Of a stretch of 28,717 bases of DNA, positions 17,172 to 24,992 are shown in pieces. Both the position numbers and the translations under genes were made by a program. How positions within the stretch are numbered: position 1 is the stretch's first letter; every line of letters starts with the position of its first letter. The notes beneath the pieces were generated by a model. The model saw only the letters and a program-made list of their open reading frames with translations, did not search any database and was not told where the DNA came from. Source of the stretch: JAFIEN01 sp051859505 (GTDB taxonomy: Bacteria > Pseudomonadota > Alphaproteobacteria > Rhodobacterales > Rhodobacteraceae); the NCBI GenBank assembly GCA_051859505.1, contig JBHYFN010000047.1, positions 1 to 28,717 on the forward strand, written 5' to 3'.

Positions 17172-18041
17172 ATGCTTGCCCTGGCCTTTGGCATAACGGC
17201 GGCCTGTGCCTGGGCCGTGCATGATCTTCTTGTGCGCAGGCTGAGCCAGGGGATGGCGGTGCTGCCGATGATCCTGACGGTTCTTGCGGTGGGCACGACG
17301 GCGCTGTTCCTGCCGGTGATGCTGCTTGCGGACTGGTCGCGCATGGATGCGGCGACGGCGCGAATCGGTGCGGCCTCGGGGCTGGCCTATGCGATGGGGA
17401 TGGGCGGGCTTTACAAGGCGTTTTCCATCGCGCCGGTGCGGCTTGTGGCACCGATCCTGGGGGCCTACCCGATGCTCTCGCTGGCGATTGCGGGGATGGA
17501 GGGGCGCAGCATCGGGGCGCAGGAATGGCTGGCGGTTCTGGCCATCGTCGCGGGCATCGCGGTCGTGGCGCTGACCGGGCGCGGCGACGAGGAGACGCAA
17601 GCCCAAAGGCCGCTTGCGGCGATGGGCTTTGCGGCGATGGGATCGGCGGGCTTCGCCCTGGCCTTCTGGCTGGGGCAGGAGGCGGCGCGGCAGGGGGCCG
17701 AGCTGCCGGCGATTCTGGTGACGCGGCTGGCGGCGCTGATGGTCGTGGCGGCCCTTGCGGCGCTGGTGTCGGCGGCCTTCTACCGGGCGCCCCTGCAGGC
17801 GCTGAACGGCAATGGCCGGATCCTTGCGCTGATGGGGGTTCTGGATGCGCTGGCCCTGGGCCTGGTGACGGCTTCGGGCGGGCTGGCCTTTCCCGAATAT
17901 GCGGCGATCGCGGCCTCGCTTTTCGGGGTGCTGACGATCCTTCTGGCCTGGCGGATCCTGGGCGAGGTGGTGTGGCGGCCGCAATGGATCGGGATCGGGA
18001 TGGTGTTCGGGGGCATCGCGACCTTGTCGATCTCGGGCTGA
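17172..18041 (+). CDS. DMT-superfamily (EamA) transporter
   Basis: A 289-residue inner-membrane protein with about ten hydrophobic segments arranged as two EamA repeats (roughly 5-135 and 150-288). EamA proteins export amino acids, amines, metabolites or drugs. I start it at ATG 17172, preceded by AAGGGGA, since the reading frame upstream lacks membrane character. It diverges from tdm, so it may be controlled together with TMAO breakdown and could export or import a methylated amine or an overflow product. That role is inference; the family is clear from the membrane pattern and LVAPILGAYPMLSL and the C-terminal IGIGMVFGGIA. Confidence 0.85.
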   Translation: MLALAFGITAACAWAVHDLLVRRLSQGMAVLPMILTVLAVGTTALFLPVMLLADWSRMDAATARIGAASGLAYAMGMGGLYKAFSIAPVRLVAPILGAYPMLSLAIAGMEGRSIGAQEWLAVLAIVAGIAVVALTGRGDEETQAQRPLAAMGFAAMGSAGFALAFWLGQEAARQGAELPAILVTRLAALMVVAALAALVSAAFYRAPLQALNGNGRILALMGVLDALALGLVTASGGLAFPEYAAIAASLFGVLTILLAWRILGEVVWRPQWIGIGMVFGGIATLSISG

Positions 18042-18056
18042 GCGTCGGCCCGGGGA

Positions 18057-18100
18057 CGAGATTATCAACATAATCTCGGCCGGAATTTGCGCAAATTCCG
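18057..18100. terminator. paired hairpins between convergent genes
   Basis: First hairpin 18057-18078 (arms CGAGATTAT/ATAATCTCG, loop CAAC); then a perfect 20-bp palindrome at 18081-18100 (CGGAATTTGCGCAAATTCCG). The second is closely related to the hairpins at 14148-14191 (shared GGAATTT and AAATTCC arms). It separates the ends of the DMT gene (+) and the AraC gene (-), as expected for a bidirectional terminator. Confidence 0.7.
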
Positions 18101-18110
18101 TCGCCCGGCC

Positions 18111-19115
18111 CTACCCGTGCGCGAGGCTGGGGGGCGGGGGCACAAGGCCCGAAAGCCTGCGCCGCTCGTCGCGGGGCGAGACGCCGAAGGCCTCGGCATA
18201 ATGGCGCACCATGGGCGCGGTCGTCGCATAGCCGACCGAGGCCGCGATCTCGCGCAGGCTGTCGGAGGAATAGAGCACCCTTTGCCGCGCCTTGGACAGC
18301 CGCAGCAGGCGGTAGTAGCGCAGCGGGCTTTGCCCGGTGGCCTGCTTGAACACCCGCTCGAAATTGCGGCACGACATGCCCACGGCATCGGCCACGTCGG
18401 GGATGCGCAGAAGATCCTCGACATGGCTTTCGAAGAGCCCGATCGCCGTGCGCACCTGTGGCGGCAGCCGGTCTGCGGTCTGGGCCGAGCGGGCGACGGG
18501 CACGTTCTGGCTGGCGGTTTCATCCCGCACGAAAGGATGCTGGAACCAGCAGGCCACCTCGGTCATGAAGCGCCGGCCCAGTCGTTCCTCGATCAGCCGC
18601 AGCATCAGGTCGAAGACCGCGCCCGCGCCGCTTGCGGTGATGCGCCGGGCGTCGCGCAGGATGACGGCCTCGCTTGCCTCGACCTTGGGGAAGGAGGCCT
18701 TGAACGCCGCCTCATAGCACCAATGCACCGAACAGCGCCGCCCCTCCATCAGGCCGGCGCGGGCCAGCGGGAAGATGCCGCCCGAAAACGCCCCCAGCAC
18801 TACCCCCGTCCGATCGAGCCAGCGCAGCCGCGCGGCCCCGTGGCGGGGGTTGGCGAACTGGCCTGTGGGCGGCGCGATCAGGTAGAGATGGTCGAGCCCC
18901 TGCACATCATCCAGCGTCGCATCCGGCTTGAACCGCACCTCGGCTGAAGAGGGCACCGCTGCCGCCTCTTCGCCCACCAGCACCCAGGAGAAGGCCCGCG
19001 TCCCCGTGATCTCGTTGGCGGCGCGCAGCGGTTCGATGGCCGAGGTCAGGCAGGCCATCGGGAACCCCGGGAACATCAGGAAGCCAAGCCGCAGGGGCGC
19101 ATCGGGCGCCTGCAT
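18111..19115 (-). CDS. AraC-family regulator with GATase1/DJ-1-like domain (GbdR-like)
   Basis: A 334-residue regulator. Residues about 8-180 form a DJ-1/PfpI-like glutamine-amidotransferase-type sensory domain (RLGFLMFPGFPMACL at the start, GAFSGGIFPLARAGLM in the middle). Residues about 225-325 form a double helix-turn-helix of the AraC type (DVADAVGMSCRNFERVFKQ, then REIAASVGYATTAPMVRHY). The architecture is that of GbdR/CdhR regulators of glycine betaine, dimethylglycine and carnitine catabolism, methylated amines like those handled here. The ATG at 19115 has AGGAG 8 bp upstream; a GTG overlapping the dmmC stop is a weaker alternative. It is the last gene of the dmm operon and so may autoregulate the pathway. 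The effector is unknown. Confidence 0.88.
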   Translation of the reverse strand: MQAPDAPLRLGFLMFPGFPMACLTSAIEPLRAANEITGTRAFSWVLVGEEAAAVPSSAEVRFKPDATLDDVQGLDHLYLIAPPTGQFANPRHGAARLRWLDRTGVVLGAFSGGIFPLARAGLMEGRRCSVHWCYEAAFKASFPKVEASEAVILRDARRITASGAGAVFDLMLRLIEERLGRRFMTEVACWFQHPFVRDETASQNVPVARSAQTADRLPPQVRTAIGLFESHVEDLLRIPDVADAVGMSCRNFERVFKQATGQSPLRYYRLLRLSKARQRVLYSSDSLREIAASVGYATTAPMVRHYAEAFGVSPRDERRRLSGLVPPPPSLAHG

Positions 19116-19120
19116 CGGCG

Positions 19121-20194
19121 TCACTCCTCGTCGTCGGGCCACCAGCCGGGCGAGGTGGGCGCACCGTCGTCATATTTCGACAGCCATTCCACCATCGCAT
19201 CGCGGTTGCGCAGGAACCCCTTGTAGGCCGCCAGATCGGGATGGATGTCGCGCACCACCCGGTGCAGGCGGCGGCCCCATTTCGGCACCGTCACCAGCTC
19301 TTCGAACTTGGCAAGGTAGCAGCGGATCGAAAAGGCGATGGCGTTCGAGCGCGGCAGGCGGAAGAGGCCCTGCAGCTCGACCCGCAGATGCATCATCTGG
19401 CCCATGTTCTCTTGCGTGAGCAGGGTGCGCATATGGCCCCATTGCGGATAGGTCTCGGGCGCCGTGTCCAGAAGCGGATTGACCGTCATCGTCCAGTTGT
19501 AGCGCCGCACCGGAGCGCCATGCTGCAGCTTCAAGAGGAATTTCAGCGCCCGGTCGAAGACCCCCATCTCATGCGCCAAGGGCACCGGCGCGTGCCATTC
19601 GTGGAAATTCATCCCGATGTCGAAATCCAGCGACCAATCCGCCTGGCTGGTGATCATGCCCGCATCCATCCAGAGCGTGCCGTCGCGTTCGTCCTGCAGG
19701 CTGAAATCGCCCTGCGTCTGGCGGGTGATGTATTCGAAGGGCCCGTAGGGCAGGGTGGACTCGTCCAGGAAGGTGAAGCTCTGGTCGATCCCCATCGGCC
19801 GGTTGATCCAGCGCCAGCGGTTGCCGTCCTTTTCCAGGCTGAACCACTGCGGATAGTCCCGCACCTTGCTTTCCATGATGAGTTCCAGAAGATCCCACCC
19901 CGCCAGCGTCATATGCGGCAGCGACTGGCAGCGCAGCGGATCCATCGCAAGCACCTTGGCCCGGTCGATCATTTCCGAGACGTAATGTTCGTCCACGTCG
20001 AAGGCATGTTCGAAGACCGATCCGGGGCGGCCCGGCGTGTGCGGCTCCATGTTGACCGAATACATGTAGTCGTCGCGGTCGAAGGGGAAGGCGAAGCGGC
20101 GGATGTTCTGGGGCGAGTTGCGATAGGTGAAGTCGTCGCGGAAGGTCTCGTTGCGGAAGAACCCGTCGAATTGCGGCGTGAAATCAAGGCTCAT
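19121..20194 (-). CDS. dmmC: haem-dependent oxidative N-demethylase subunit (DUF3445), DmmC
   Basis: A 357-residue DUF3445 protein, the PAS-fold haem subunit of the dimethylamine monooxygenase that oxidatively demethylates dimethylamine to methylamine and formaldehyde. Recognisable stretches are IRRFAFPFDRDDYMYSVN near the N-terminus, NFHEWHAPVPLAHE (about residues 198-211), and LRVELQGLFRLPRSNAIAFS followed by IRCYLAKF near the C-terminus. Start at 20194, 10 bp after dmmB; end 5 bp before the AraC start. Gene order GcvT - zinc ribbon - reductase - DUF3445 reproduces dmmD-A-B-C. Subunit letter follows that order. Confidence 0.88.
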   Translation of the reverse strand: MSLDFTPQFDGFFRNETFRDDFTYRNSPQNIRRFAFPFDRDDYMYSVNMEPHTPGRPGSVFEHAFDVDEHYVSEMIDRAKVLAMDPLRCQSLPHMTLAGWDLLELIMESKVRDYPQWFSLEKDGNRWRWINRPMGIDQSFTFLDESTLPYGPFEYITRQTQGDFSLQDERDGTLWMDAGMITSQADWSLDFDIGMNFHEWHAPVPLAHEMGVFDRALKFLLKLQHGAPVRRYNWTMTVNPLLDTAPETYPQWGHMRTLLTQENMGQMMHLRVELQGLFRLPRSNAIAFSIRCYLAKFEELVTVPKWGRRLHRVVRDIHPDLAAYKGFLRNRDAMVEWLSKYDDGAPTSPGWWPDDEE

Positions 20195-20204
20195 CGTCGT
20201 CTCC

Positions 20205-21167
20205 CTAACGGTCGATTGACAGGTGGCGCCCCTCGAAGCGCGACACGCAGGGCATGATCTTCTGTCCTGAAGCGCGGTCTTCGTCGGTCAGCCAGTGGTC
20301 ATTGTGCTGGATCGTGCCGTCGCAGGCAATCACGCGGGTTTCACATTGTCCGCAGGCCCCGCCCCGGCAAAGGTAGGGGGCGTCCACGCCGGCCGCCTCG
20401 ATCGCCTCCAACAGGGATTGCGCGGGCGCGACGGTGATCGTCTTGCCGGTCGCGGCCAGCTCCACGGTGAAGGCGTCGCCCACCGGGGGGGCAAGGAATT
20501 CCTCGTGATGCAGCGCCGGTTCCGGCCAGCCGGCGGCGCGGGCGGTGTCAAGCACCCAAGTGATCATGCCCTTCGGACCGCAGACGTAAAGATGCGTGCC
20601 GATGGGCTGGTTGGCGAGGATGCGGGGCAGGTCGATCTTCTGCCCCTCGTCGTCGAAATAGCACTGCACCCGGTCGGGATGGGCGGCGGTCAGCCGGTCC
20701 ATATAGGCCCCCAGCGCGCGCGAGCGGGCGGAATAGTGCAGCTCGAACCTTCCGCCGAAATGCGACAGCTGGGCGATCTGCGACAGGAAGGGGGTGATGC
20801 CGATGCCGCCCGCGAACATCAGGTATTTCTTCGCGCGGGTATCCAGCGGAAAGAGGTTCACCGGATGGCTGATGACCATCTCCATGCCCGGAGTGACATG
20901 ATTGTGCATGTAAAGCGACCCGCCCCGGCCCACATCGTCGCGCCGGACCGAGATCTCGTAGCCCGAGCCGTCGGCCGGGTCGGACATGATCGAATAGGGG
21001 TTCAGCCGCCTAGTGCCGTGGTCGTCCATCTCGACCACGGTATGCGAGCCGCCCGAGAAGGCGGGCATCGGGCTGCCGTCGCGGGTGACGAAGCGGAAGC
21101 GCTTGATCAGGTCGTTGACCTGCACGACCTCGGCCACGCGGACGGGGAGTTTCGCACCGCCGCTCAT
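20205..21167 (-). CDS. dmmB: dimethylamine monooxygenase reductase subunit, DmmB
   Basis: A 320-residue electron-transfer protein of the phthalate-dioxygenase-reductase/VanB type. An N-terminal flavin domain carries RLNPYS (54-59), the pyridine-nucleotide domain has GGIGITP (120-126) and the CGP motif (196-198), and the C-terminal plant-type ferredoxin binds a 2Fe-2S cluster through C267, C272, C275 (CRGGACGQC) and C307. It passes electrons from NAD(P)H to the haem subunit encoded next. The ATG at 21167 overlaps the dmmA stop (ATGA). Confidence 0.9.
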   Translation of the reverse strand: MSGGAKLPVRVAEVVQVNDLIKRFRFVTRDGSPMPAFSGGSHTVVEMDDHGTRRLNPYSIMSDPADGSGYEISVRRDDVGRGGSLYMHNHVTPGMEMVISHPVNLFPLDTRAKKYLMFAGGIGITPFLSQIAQLSHFGGRFELHYSARSRALGAYMDRLTAAHPDRVQCYFDDEGQKIDLPRILANQPIGTHLYVCGPKGMITWVLDTARAAGWPEPALHHEEFLAPPVGDAFTVELAATGKTITVAPAQSLLEAIEAAGVDAPYLCRGGACGQCETRVIACDGTIQHNDHWLTDEDRASGQKIMPCVSRFEGRHLSIDR

Positions 21168-21781
21168 GTGAACCTCACCACGGGTTCGGGGATCTCGCCC
21201 TTGTCCTCGGCGTCGATATTCACGGCCTGAAAGGCGGCAAGGCGGCGCGAGTAATGGTCGCGCACGAAAAGCCACAACCCGCAATGGCTGCACTGGAACG
21301 GATCGGTCGCCACGTTTTCGGTGATCCCCTTGCAATGGACGCATTGCATGCGGCGCACGGTCGAGCCGCGATGCTCTTTCTGGATGGCGGCATGGGGAAA
21401 GCCCGTCGCCATGATATCGCGCTCGGCCTGGCCGATCAGGCCTTCCGTCCCCGCAAGGTAGAACTGCGTGCCCATATGCGCATCCGCCACCACCCGGGCC
21501 AGACGCGGCAGAAGCGTCGGGATGGTGGGGGCGCGGAAGCATTGGGCGGCCCCCAGCGCCTCGAGGCTCTCCCACTGGTCGGTGCCATTGGGGCCGGGGG
21601 TATAAAGGATGTGCAGCGCGGCCAGCATCGCGGCGCGGTCGGCGGCCTTGTCCAGCATCTCGACAATGGCCTCGGCCCCTTCGCCATCGGCCACGGCGAC
21701 ATGGGACCGGCCGGGGCGGGGCTCGAGATCGGCATAGACCGGGCGGCTGCGAATCGAGGGGGGGAACTCTGTCTTGCTCAT
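21164..21781 (-). CDS. dmmA: dimethylamine monooxygenase subunit DmmA (zinc-ribbon protein)
   Basis: A 205-residue protein of the DmmA family. The N-terminal two thirds form an alpha/beta domain (FYLAGTEGLIGQAERDI); the C-terminal third is a zinc ribbon with CVHC (C147, C150) and CSHC (C164, C167). It is required with DmmB and DmmC for dimethylamine oxidation in characterised systems; its exact role (assembly or electron transfer) is not evident from sequence. It begins 61 bp after dmmD and overlaps dmmB by ATGA. Confidence 0.85.
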   Translation of the reverse strand: MSKTEFPPSIRSRPVYADLEPRPGRSHVAVADGEGAEAIVEMLDKAADRAAMLAALHILYTPGPNGTDQWESLEALGAAQCFRAPTIPTLLPRLARVVADAHMGTQFYLAGTEGLIGQAERDIMATGFPHAAIQKEHRGSTVRRMQCVHCKGITENVATDPFQCSHCGLWLFVRDHYSRRLAAFQAVNIDAEDKGEIPEPVVRFT

Positions 21782-21842
21782 CGGCCTCGGGTCGTTTCTC
21801 TGGAGGGGGCGGGCGGGGCGATGGACCCCGCCCGGATTACCG

Positions 21843-22982
21843 TCAGTCCTTGGCGGTGCGGCGCTTCTTGTCGGGATCGAAGAAGGGCATCTTGCTTGTC
21901 GTCGCCGCAATCGGCCCATGCGTGCCGCAGCGCACTTCCAGCTTGGTGCCGTCATTGGCGCAATCCACCGGCAGCCGCGCGATGGCCACGGTCCAGTCGT
22001 TCAGCGGCGAATACATCGCCTGCGTGACCAGACCGACCTGCGCCCCGTCGCGGAAGACCGGCGCGCCGTTGCCGGGGGCGTTCTTGCCCTCGAGCTTCAG
22101 GCCCCAGATCTTGAACCGCTCTTTGCCTTTCAGGCGGTAATGCTCCTCGGCGCCGCGGAAGCCCACCTTGCCGGGCGAGACGGTGAAATCGAGGCCCAGC
22201 TCCCACAGCGTGTCGCCGGGGCCTTCGTCCTCGAACGGGTACATCTCGGAATTGTCGTAGGGGAAGAACAGAAGGTAGCTTTCCGCCCGCAGCATATCCA
22301 GCGTGGTAAAGCGGCAGGGGATGATCCCCATCTCCGCGCCTTCCTCGAGGATCCGGTCCCAGATCATCGGCGCGTCCTGGCCGCGGATGAACAGCTCATA
22401 CCCCCGTTCGCCGGTATAGCCGGTGCGCGAGATCATCGCGGGCTTGCCGAAAAGCGAGGTCTGCAGGATGCCGAAATAGGGCAGGGCGCGGATGCCCGGC
22501 ACATGCTTTTCCAGATAGTCGACGGCCAGCGGCCCCTGCAGCGACAGGTCGTGCAGGTTGTCGTCAAAGCGGATCGACACGTCGCGCCCCGTCGCGGCCA
22601 TGGTCAGCTGCTCGTGTCCCTGACCCGAGCCGTGGACAACCATGAAGGCATTGGGGCCAAGGCGGTAGATCACGCAATCGTCGATGAACTTGCCCGCATC
22701 GTTCAGCATGCAGGCATAGACCGCGCGCCCCGGCATCAGCTTTTCCATGTTCCGGGTCGTTGCGCGTTCGATGACATGGCTGGCGGCCGGTCCGGTGATC
22801 ATCACCTTCTTGAGGCCCGAGACATCCATCAGCCCCGCCTTCGTGCGGATCGCCATGTATTCGGCATCCGGGTCGCCCTTGGAATAGGACCATGCGGTTC
22901 CCATCCCGCTCCAGTCCTCAAGGTCCGAGCCAAGCGCCCGATGCCGGTCGCCGAGTGTGGAAAAGCGCCAGGAATTGGTCAT
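21843..22982 (-). CDS. dmmD: GcvT-family folate-dependent aminomethyltransferase, DmmD
   Basis: A 379-residue GcvT-fold protein (folate-binding and C-terminal barrel). Seen: GLMDVSGLKKVMITGP, ISRTGYTGERGYELF and VGLVTQAMYSPL, all standard GcvT/DMGDH-type segments. In dmmDABC clusters this gene is thought to condense the formaldehyde released by demethylation with tetrahydrofolate, giving 5,10-methylene-THF. I start it at ATG 22982 (a run of G lies just upstream) rather than at 23027. First gene of the dmm operon. Confidence 0.88.
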   Translation of the reverse strand: MTNSWRFSTLGDRHRALGSDLEDWSGMGTAWSYSKGDPDAEYMAIRTKAGLMDVSGLKKVMITGPAASHVIERATTRNMEKLMPGRAVYACMLNDAGKFIDDCVIYRLGPNAFMVVHGSGQGHEQLTMAATGRDVSIRFDDNLHDLSLQGPLAVDYLEKHVPGIRALPYFGILQTSLFGKPAMISRTGYTGERGYELFIRGQDAPMIWDRILEEGAEMGIIPCRFTTLDMLRAESYLLFFPYDNSEMYPFEDEGPGDTLWELGLDFTVSPGKVGFRGAEEHYRLKGKERFKIWGLKLEGKNAPGNGAPVFRDGAQVGLVTQAMYSPLNDWTVAIARLPVDCANDGTKLEVRCGTHGPIAATTSKMPFFDPDKKRRTAKD

Positions 22983-23139
22983 GAAAACCCCCCGTTGATC
23001 CTGTGGTTGCTGCGACTGTGAAAGCAAGCGGGCCGGAAATCAACACTCATATGCGAATTTCTTTCCCGTCAGGAATGATCTGCCTGCTTATCGGGCATCC
23101 GGGCGGCGCCTGGCCGCCCGGAGCCGGTCGGGCTACGCC
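22983..23139 (-). promoter_or_regulatory. promoter region of the dmmDABC operon
   Basis: 157 bp between the amt-like stop and dmmD. The left part, 23035-23085, is AT-rich with CATATG and AAAGAAATT on the minus strand, consistent with a promoter for dmmD. The right part holds the terminator hairpin of the preceding gene. Precise boxes are not assigned. Confidence 0.4.
23099..23121 (-). terminator. hairpin downstream of the Amt-like gene
   Basis: Arms CCGGGCGG/CCGCCCGG with a 7-nt loop, located 19 bp after the stop of the Amt-like gene in its direction of transcription. The stem is strong but no long T-run follows, so it may terminate only partly. Confidence 0.5.
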
Positions 23140-24525
23140 TCAGGCGCGGCCCGCATCCTCGTGCGTGGTCACGTCAGTTTCCACGCCCCAGCGCAGGCTG
23201 TCCAGACCTTCGGCAATGTCGTCGGGTTCATTGGTCAGCCCGATGGTGGCCTTGCAAAGCAGCCCCACGACAAGCGCCGTCACCGCGCCCGCCGCAAGAC
23301 AGACGGCGACCCCCACGACCTGCATGACAAGCCCGATCTCGCCGGCCTGGAAGGCGTAGATCCCGTCCTCGATGCCGAAATACCCGCCGCGCGGCGTGCC
23401 CGCCTTGGTGATCCCCAGAAGGATCAGCCCGTAAGACCCCGCCCCAAGAAAGAGCGGCAGAAGCTTGTGCTCGTCGAACTTCCGCGCCTGGGTGAACTCG
23501 TAGACGACATAGGACACGACCGGCGCGAAGAGGCAGACCACGAACATCTGCCAGGGCAGATAGACGTCAAAGCCCGAGGCCCCCGCCACATAGCCCGCCA
23601 GCGGACCCAGCAGCAGATAGGCGTATTTCTTCGTCGCATAGGCGATGATCGTGCCGCCGAGCGCGCCCCCGGCCCAGGCCATCGCATAGTTGTTGAGCGC
23701 GATGCCCACGCTGGTATCGGCCATGGTGACAGAGACGGCCAGCGCCTCCGGGTCGAAGAAGAACAGGCAGGACATGATCACCATCGGCAGGCCCGCAAAG
23801 ATCGTGAGCAGGCCCACGGCGGCCAGCCCGATGCTGGGCGCATAATAGCCCGGCACGCGGGGATGCGGCCCGAACACGCCGGGCCGCGCGCCGACCATCG
23901 GCACAAGCACCAGCGCCATGCCGGCCGGGAACAGATAGACGAAGCCCACGCCAAAGAAATCGTGGTAGCCCGCCAGCGTCAGCGGCCCGACCGAGCCCCA
24001 GGTGTAGAAGCTCAGGATCGACGACACGACCGCCGCCGCCACCGACATCACGAAATAGGCCGAGGCCTTCATCCGCTCGGACACGGCGAAATGCATCAGG
24101 ATGTTGATGATGCCCGCGAAGACGGCCAGGAAGAACACGAAGATCTGGAACGTGTTGAGGCCGGGGAAAACACCCGGATCCACATCCTGCGCCACGGCAT
24201 TCAGCATCGCGCCGCCGATCCACCAGTCCTTGAGACTGTCGGTCATCGTGGCGCCTTCCATGATGTAGTATTGCGCCGCCCAGAAGCCGAAGCCGATGAT
24301 GAAATAGGTGGTGAAGCCCAGGAAAAAGCCCACGACCTTTTCGATGGTCGAGTTGAACAGGCTTTTGCGGCGGGTGGTTCCTGCGTCGATCATCAGAAGG
24401 CCCACGACCACCATGATCGCGCCCACCGTGCCCGAGGCATAGACAAGGTTCTGCACCAGCGAATTCAGCGTCACCTGATCGGCGAATATCGCCAGCGCCT
24501 CTGCTGCGAGGGTTTCTTCTTCCAC
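23140..24525 (-). CDS. divergent Amt/Rh-family transporter lacking the pore histidines
   Basis: A 461-residue membrane protein of the ammonium-transporter family, about eleven hydrophobic segments. Alignment with the canonical Amt at 24993-26381 is clear around GYHDF, but the first pore histidine (VVHAIAG in that Amt) is replaced by FVYLFPAG (Y197), and the second (SLHGVVG) by LFLGAGS (L360). Without the twin histidines it is unlikely to be a standard ammonium channel; placement between tmm and dmmDABC suggests methylamine or another amine as substrate, or a sensing role. The start is taken as GTG at 24525 because GGAAGG stands upstream and the N-terminus VEEETLAAEALA then resembles that of the other Amt; an ATG at 24612 would add 29 polar residues. 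Confidence 0.85.
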   Translation of the reverse strand: MEEETLAAEALAIFADQVTLNSLVQNLVYASGTVGAIMVVVGLLMIDAGTTRRKSLFNSTIEKVVGFFLGFTTYFIIGFGFWAAQYYIMEGATMTDSLKDWWIGGAMLNAVAQDVDPGVFPGLNTFQIFVFFLAVFAGIINILMHFAVSERMKASAYFVMSVAAAVVSSILSFYTWGSVGPLTLAGYHDFFGVGFVYLFPAGMALVLVPMVGARPGVFGPHPRVPGYYAPSIGLAAVGLLTIFAGLPMVIMSCLFFFDPEALAVSVTMADTSVGIALNNYAMAWAGGALGGTIIAYATKKYAYLLLGPLAGYVAGASGFDVYLPWQMFVVCLFAPVVSYVVYEFTQARKFDEHKLLPLFLGAGSYGLILLGITKAGTPRGGYFGIEDGIYAFQAGEIGLVMQVVGVAVCLAAGAVTALVVGLLCKATIGLTNEPDDIAEGLDSLRWGVETDVTTHEDAGRA

Positions 24526-24732
24526 GTCTCTGTTCCTTCCCTTGGGTTGCTGCGGAAGGCGAGATGGTTCTGCCGTTGGCGCGCTTTCGGGTTGCCCCTG
24601 CCGATCCGGCATTCGCGTCTTGTTGCGGCAGACTCACTTCCGCTGCGCAAGAATGCAGCAGGTTGCAAACGCCGCCAAAGGTTTTCTTTCATCCGAAGAA
24701 ATCTTTTTTACGGACAGTCTCTGAGCGCATGG
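24526..24732 (-). promoter_or_regulatory. promoter region of the Amt-like gene
   Basis: 207 bp between the terminator at 24738 and the GTG start. Contains AT-rich tracts (AAAGAAAACC and GTAAAAAAGATTTC on the minus strand). No sigma-54 site with correct spacing was found. No gene seen. Confidence 0.4.
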
Positions 24733-24761
24733 AAAAAGGGGCCCCGGATCCGGGGCCCCTT
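24733..24761 (-). terminator. rho-independent terminator after amt-small-ORF unit
   Basis: A perfect 22-bp palindrome at 24738-24759 made of GGGGCCCC, GGATCC and GGGGCCCC is followed on the minus strand by TTTTT. It lies 36 bp after the stop of the 53-residue ORF and separates the canonical Amt transcript from that of the divergent Amt gene. Confidence 0.85.
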
Positions 24762-24796
24762 CCTGATCGTCTGCGGCGGTTGGCCTTGCCGGCCCG

Positions 24797-24958
24797 CTAC
24801 TTCGCGCTGTTGTATTTCTTCTTCTCGTGGATCGAGCCGAAGATCAGCGCCAGCGTGCAGAGGATGAAGGATGCGATCAGCCAGATCGCCTCGCCCCCCA
24901 TGCCCGCGTAATAGCCGCCTTCGACGGCGCTCCAGTCTGTGATGCTTGTTCCGATCAT
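24797..24958 (-). CDS. small single-pass membrane protein between two amt genes
   Basis: A 53-residue ORF read from the sequence. It opens MIGTSITDWSAVEGGYYAGM, has one hydrophobic segment at about residues 24-43 (IWLIASFILCTLALIFGS) and ends in a basic tail (HEKKKYNSAK), so an N-out/C-in orientation is likely. A strong ribosome-binding site (AAAGGAAACC) precedes the ATG. It lies 34 bp after the canonical Amt and before a rho-independent terminator, so it belongs to the Amt transcript. I do not recognise a family. A small regulatory or assembly subunit of the neighbouring transporter is a plausible guess. Confidence 0.75.
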   Translation of the reverse strand: MIGTSITDWSAVEGGYYAGMGGEAIWLIASFILCTLALIFGSIHEKKKYNSAK

Positions 24959-24992
24959 GACGGTTTCCTTTCCTCTGTGACGGGTTTCAGGG

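Noticed and set aside
24526..24732. Sigma-54 (-24/-12) promoter upstream of the Amt-like gene
   Set aside because: A TTGGCGGCGTTTGC stretch was found on the minus strand, but the GG-to-GC spacing is too short.
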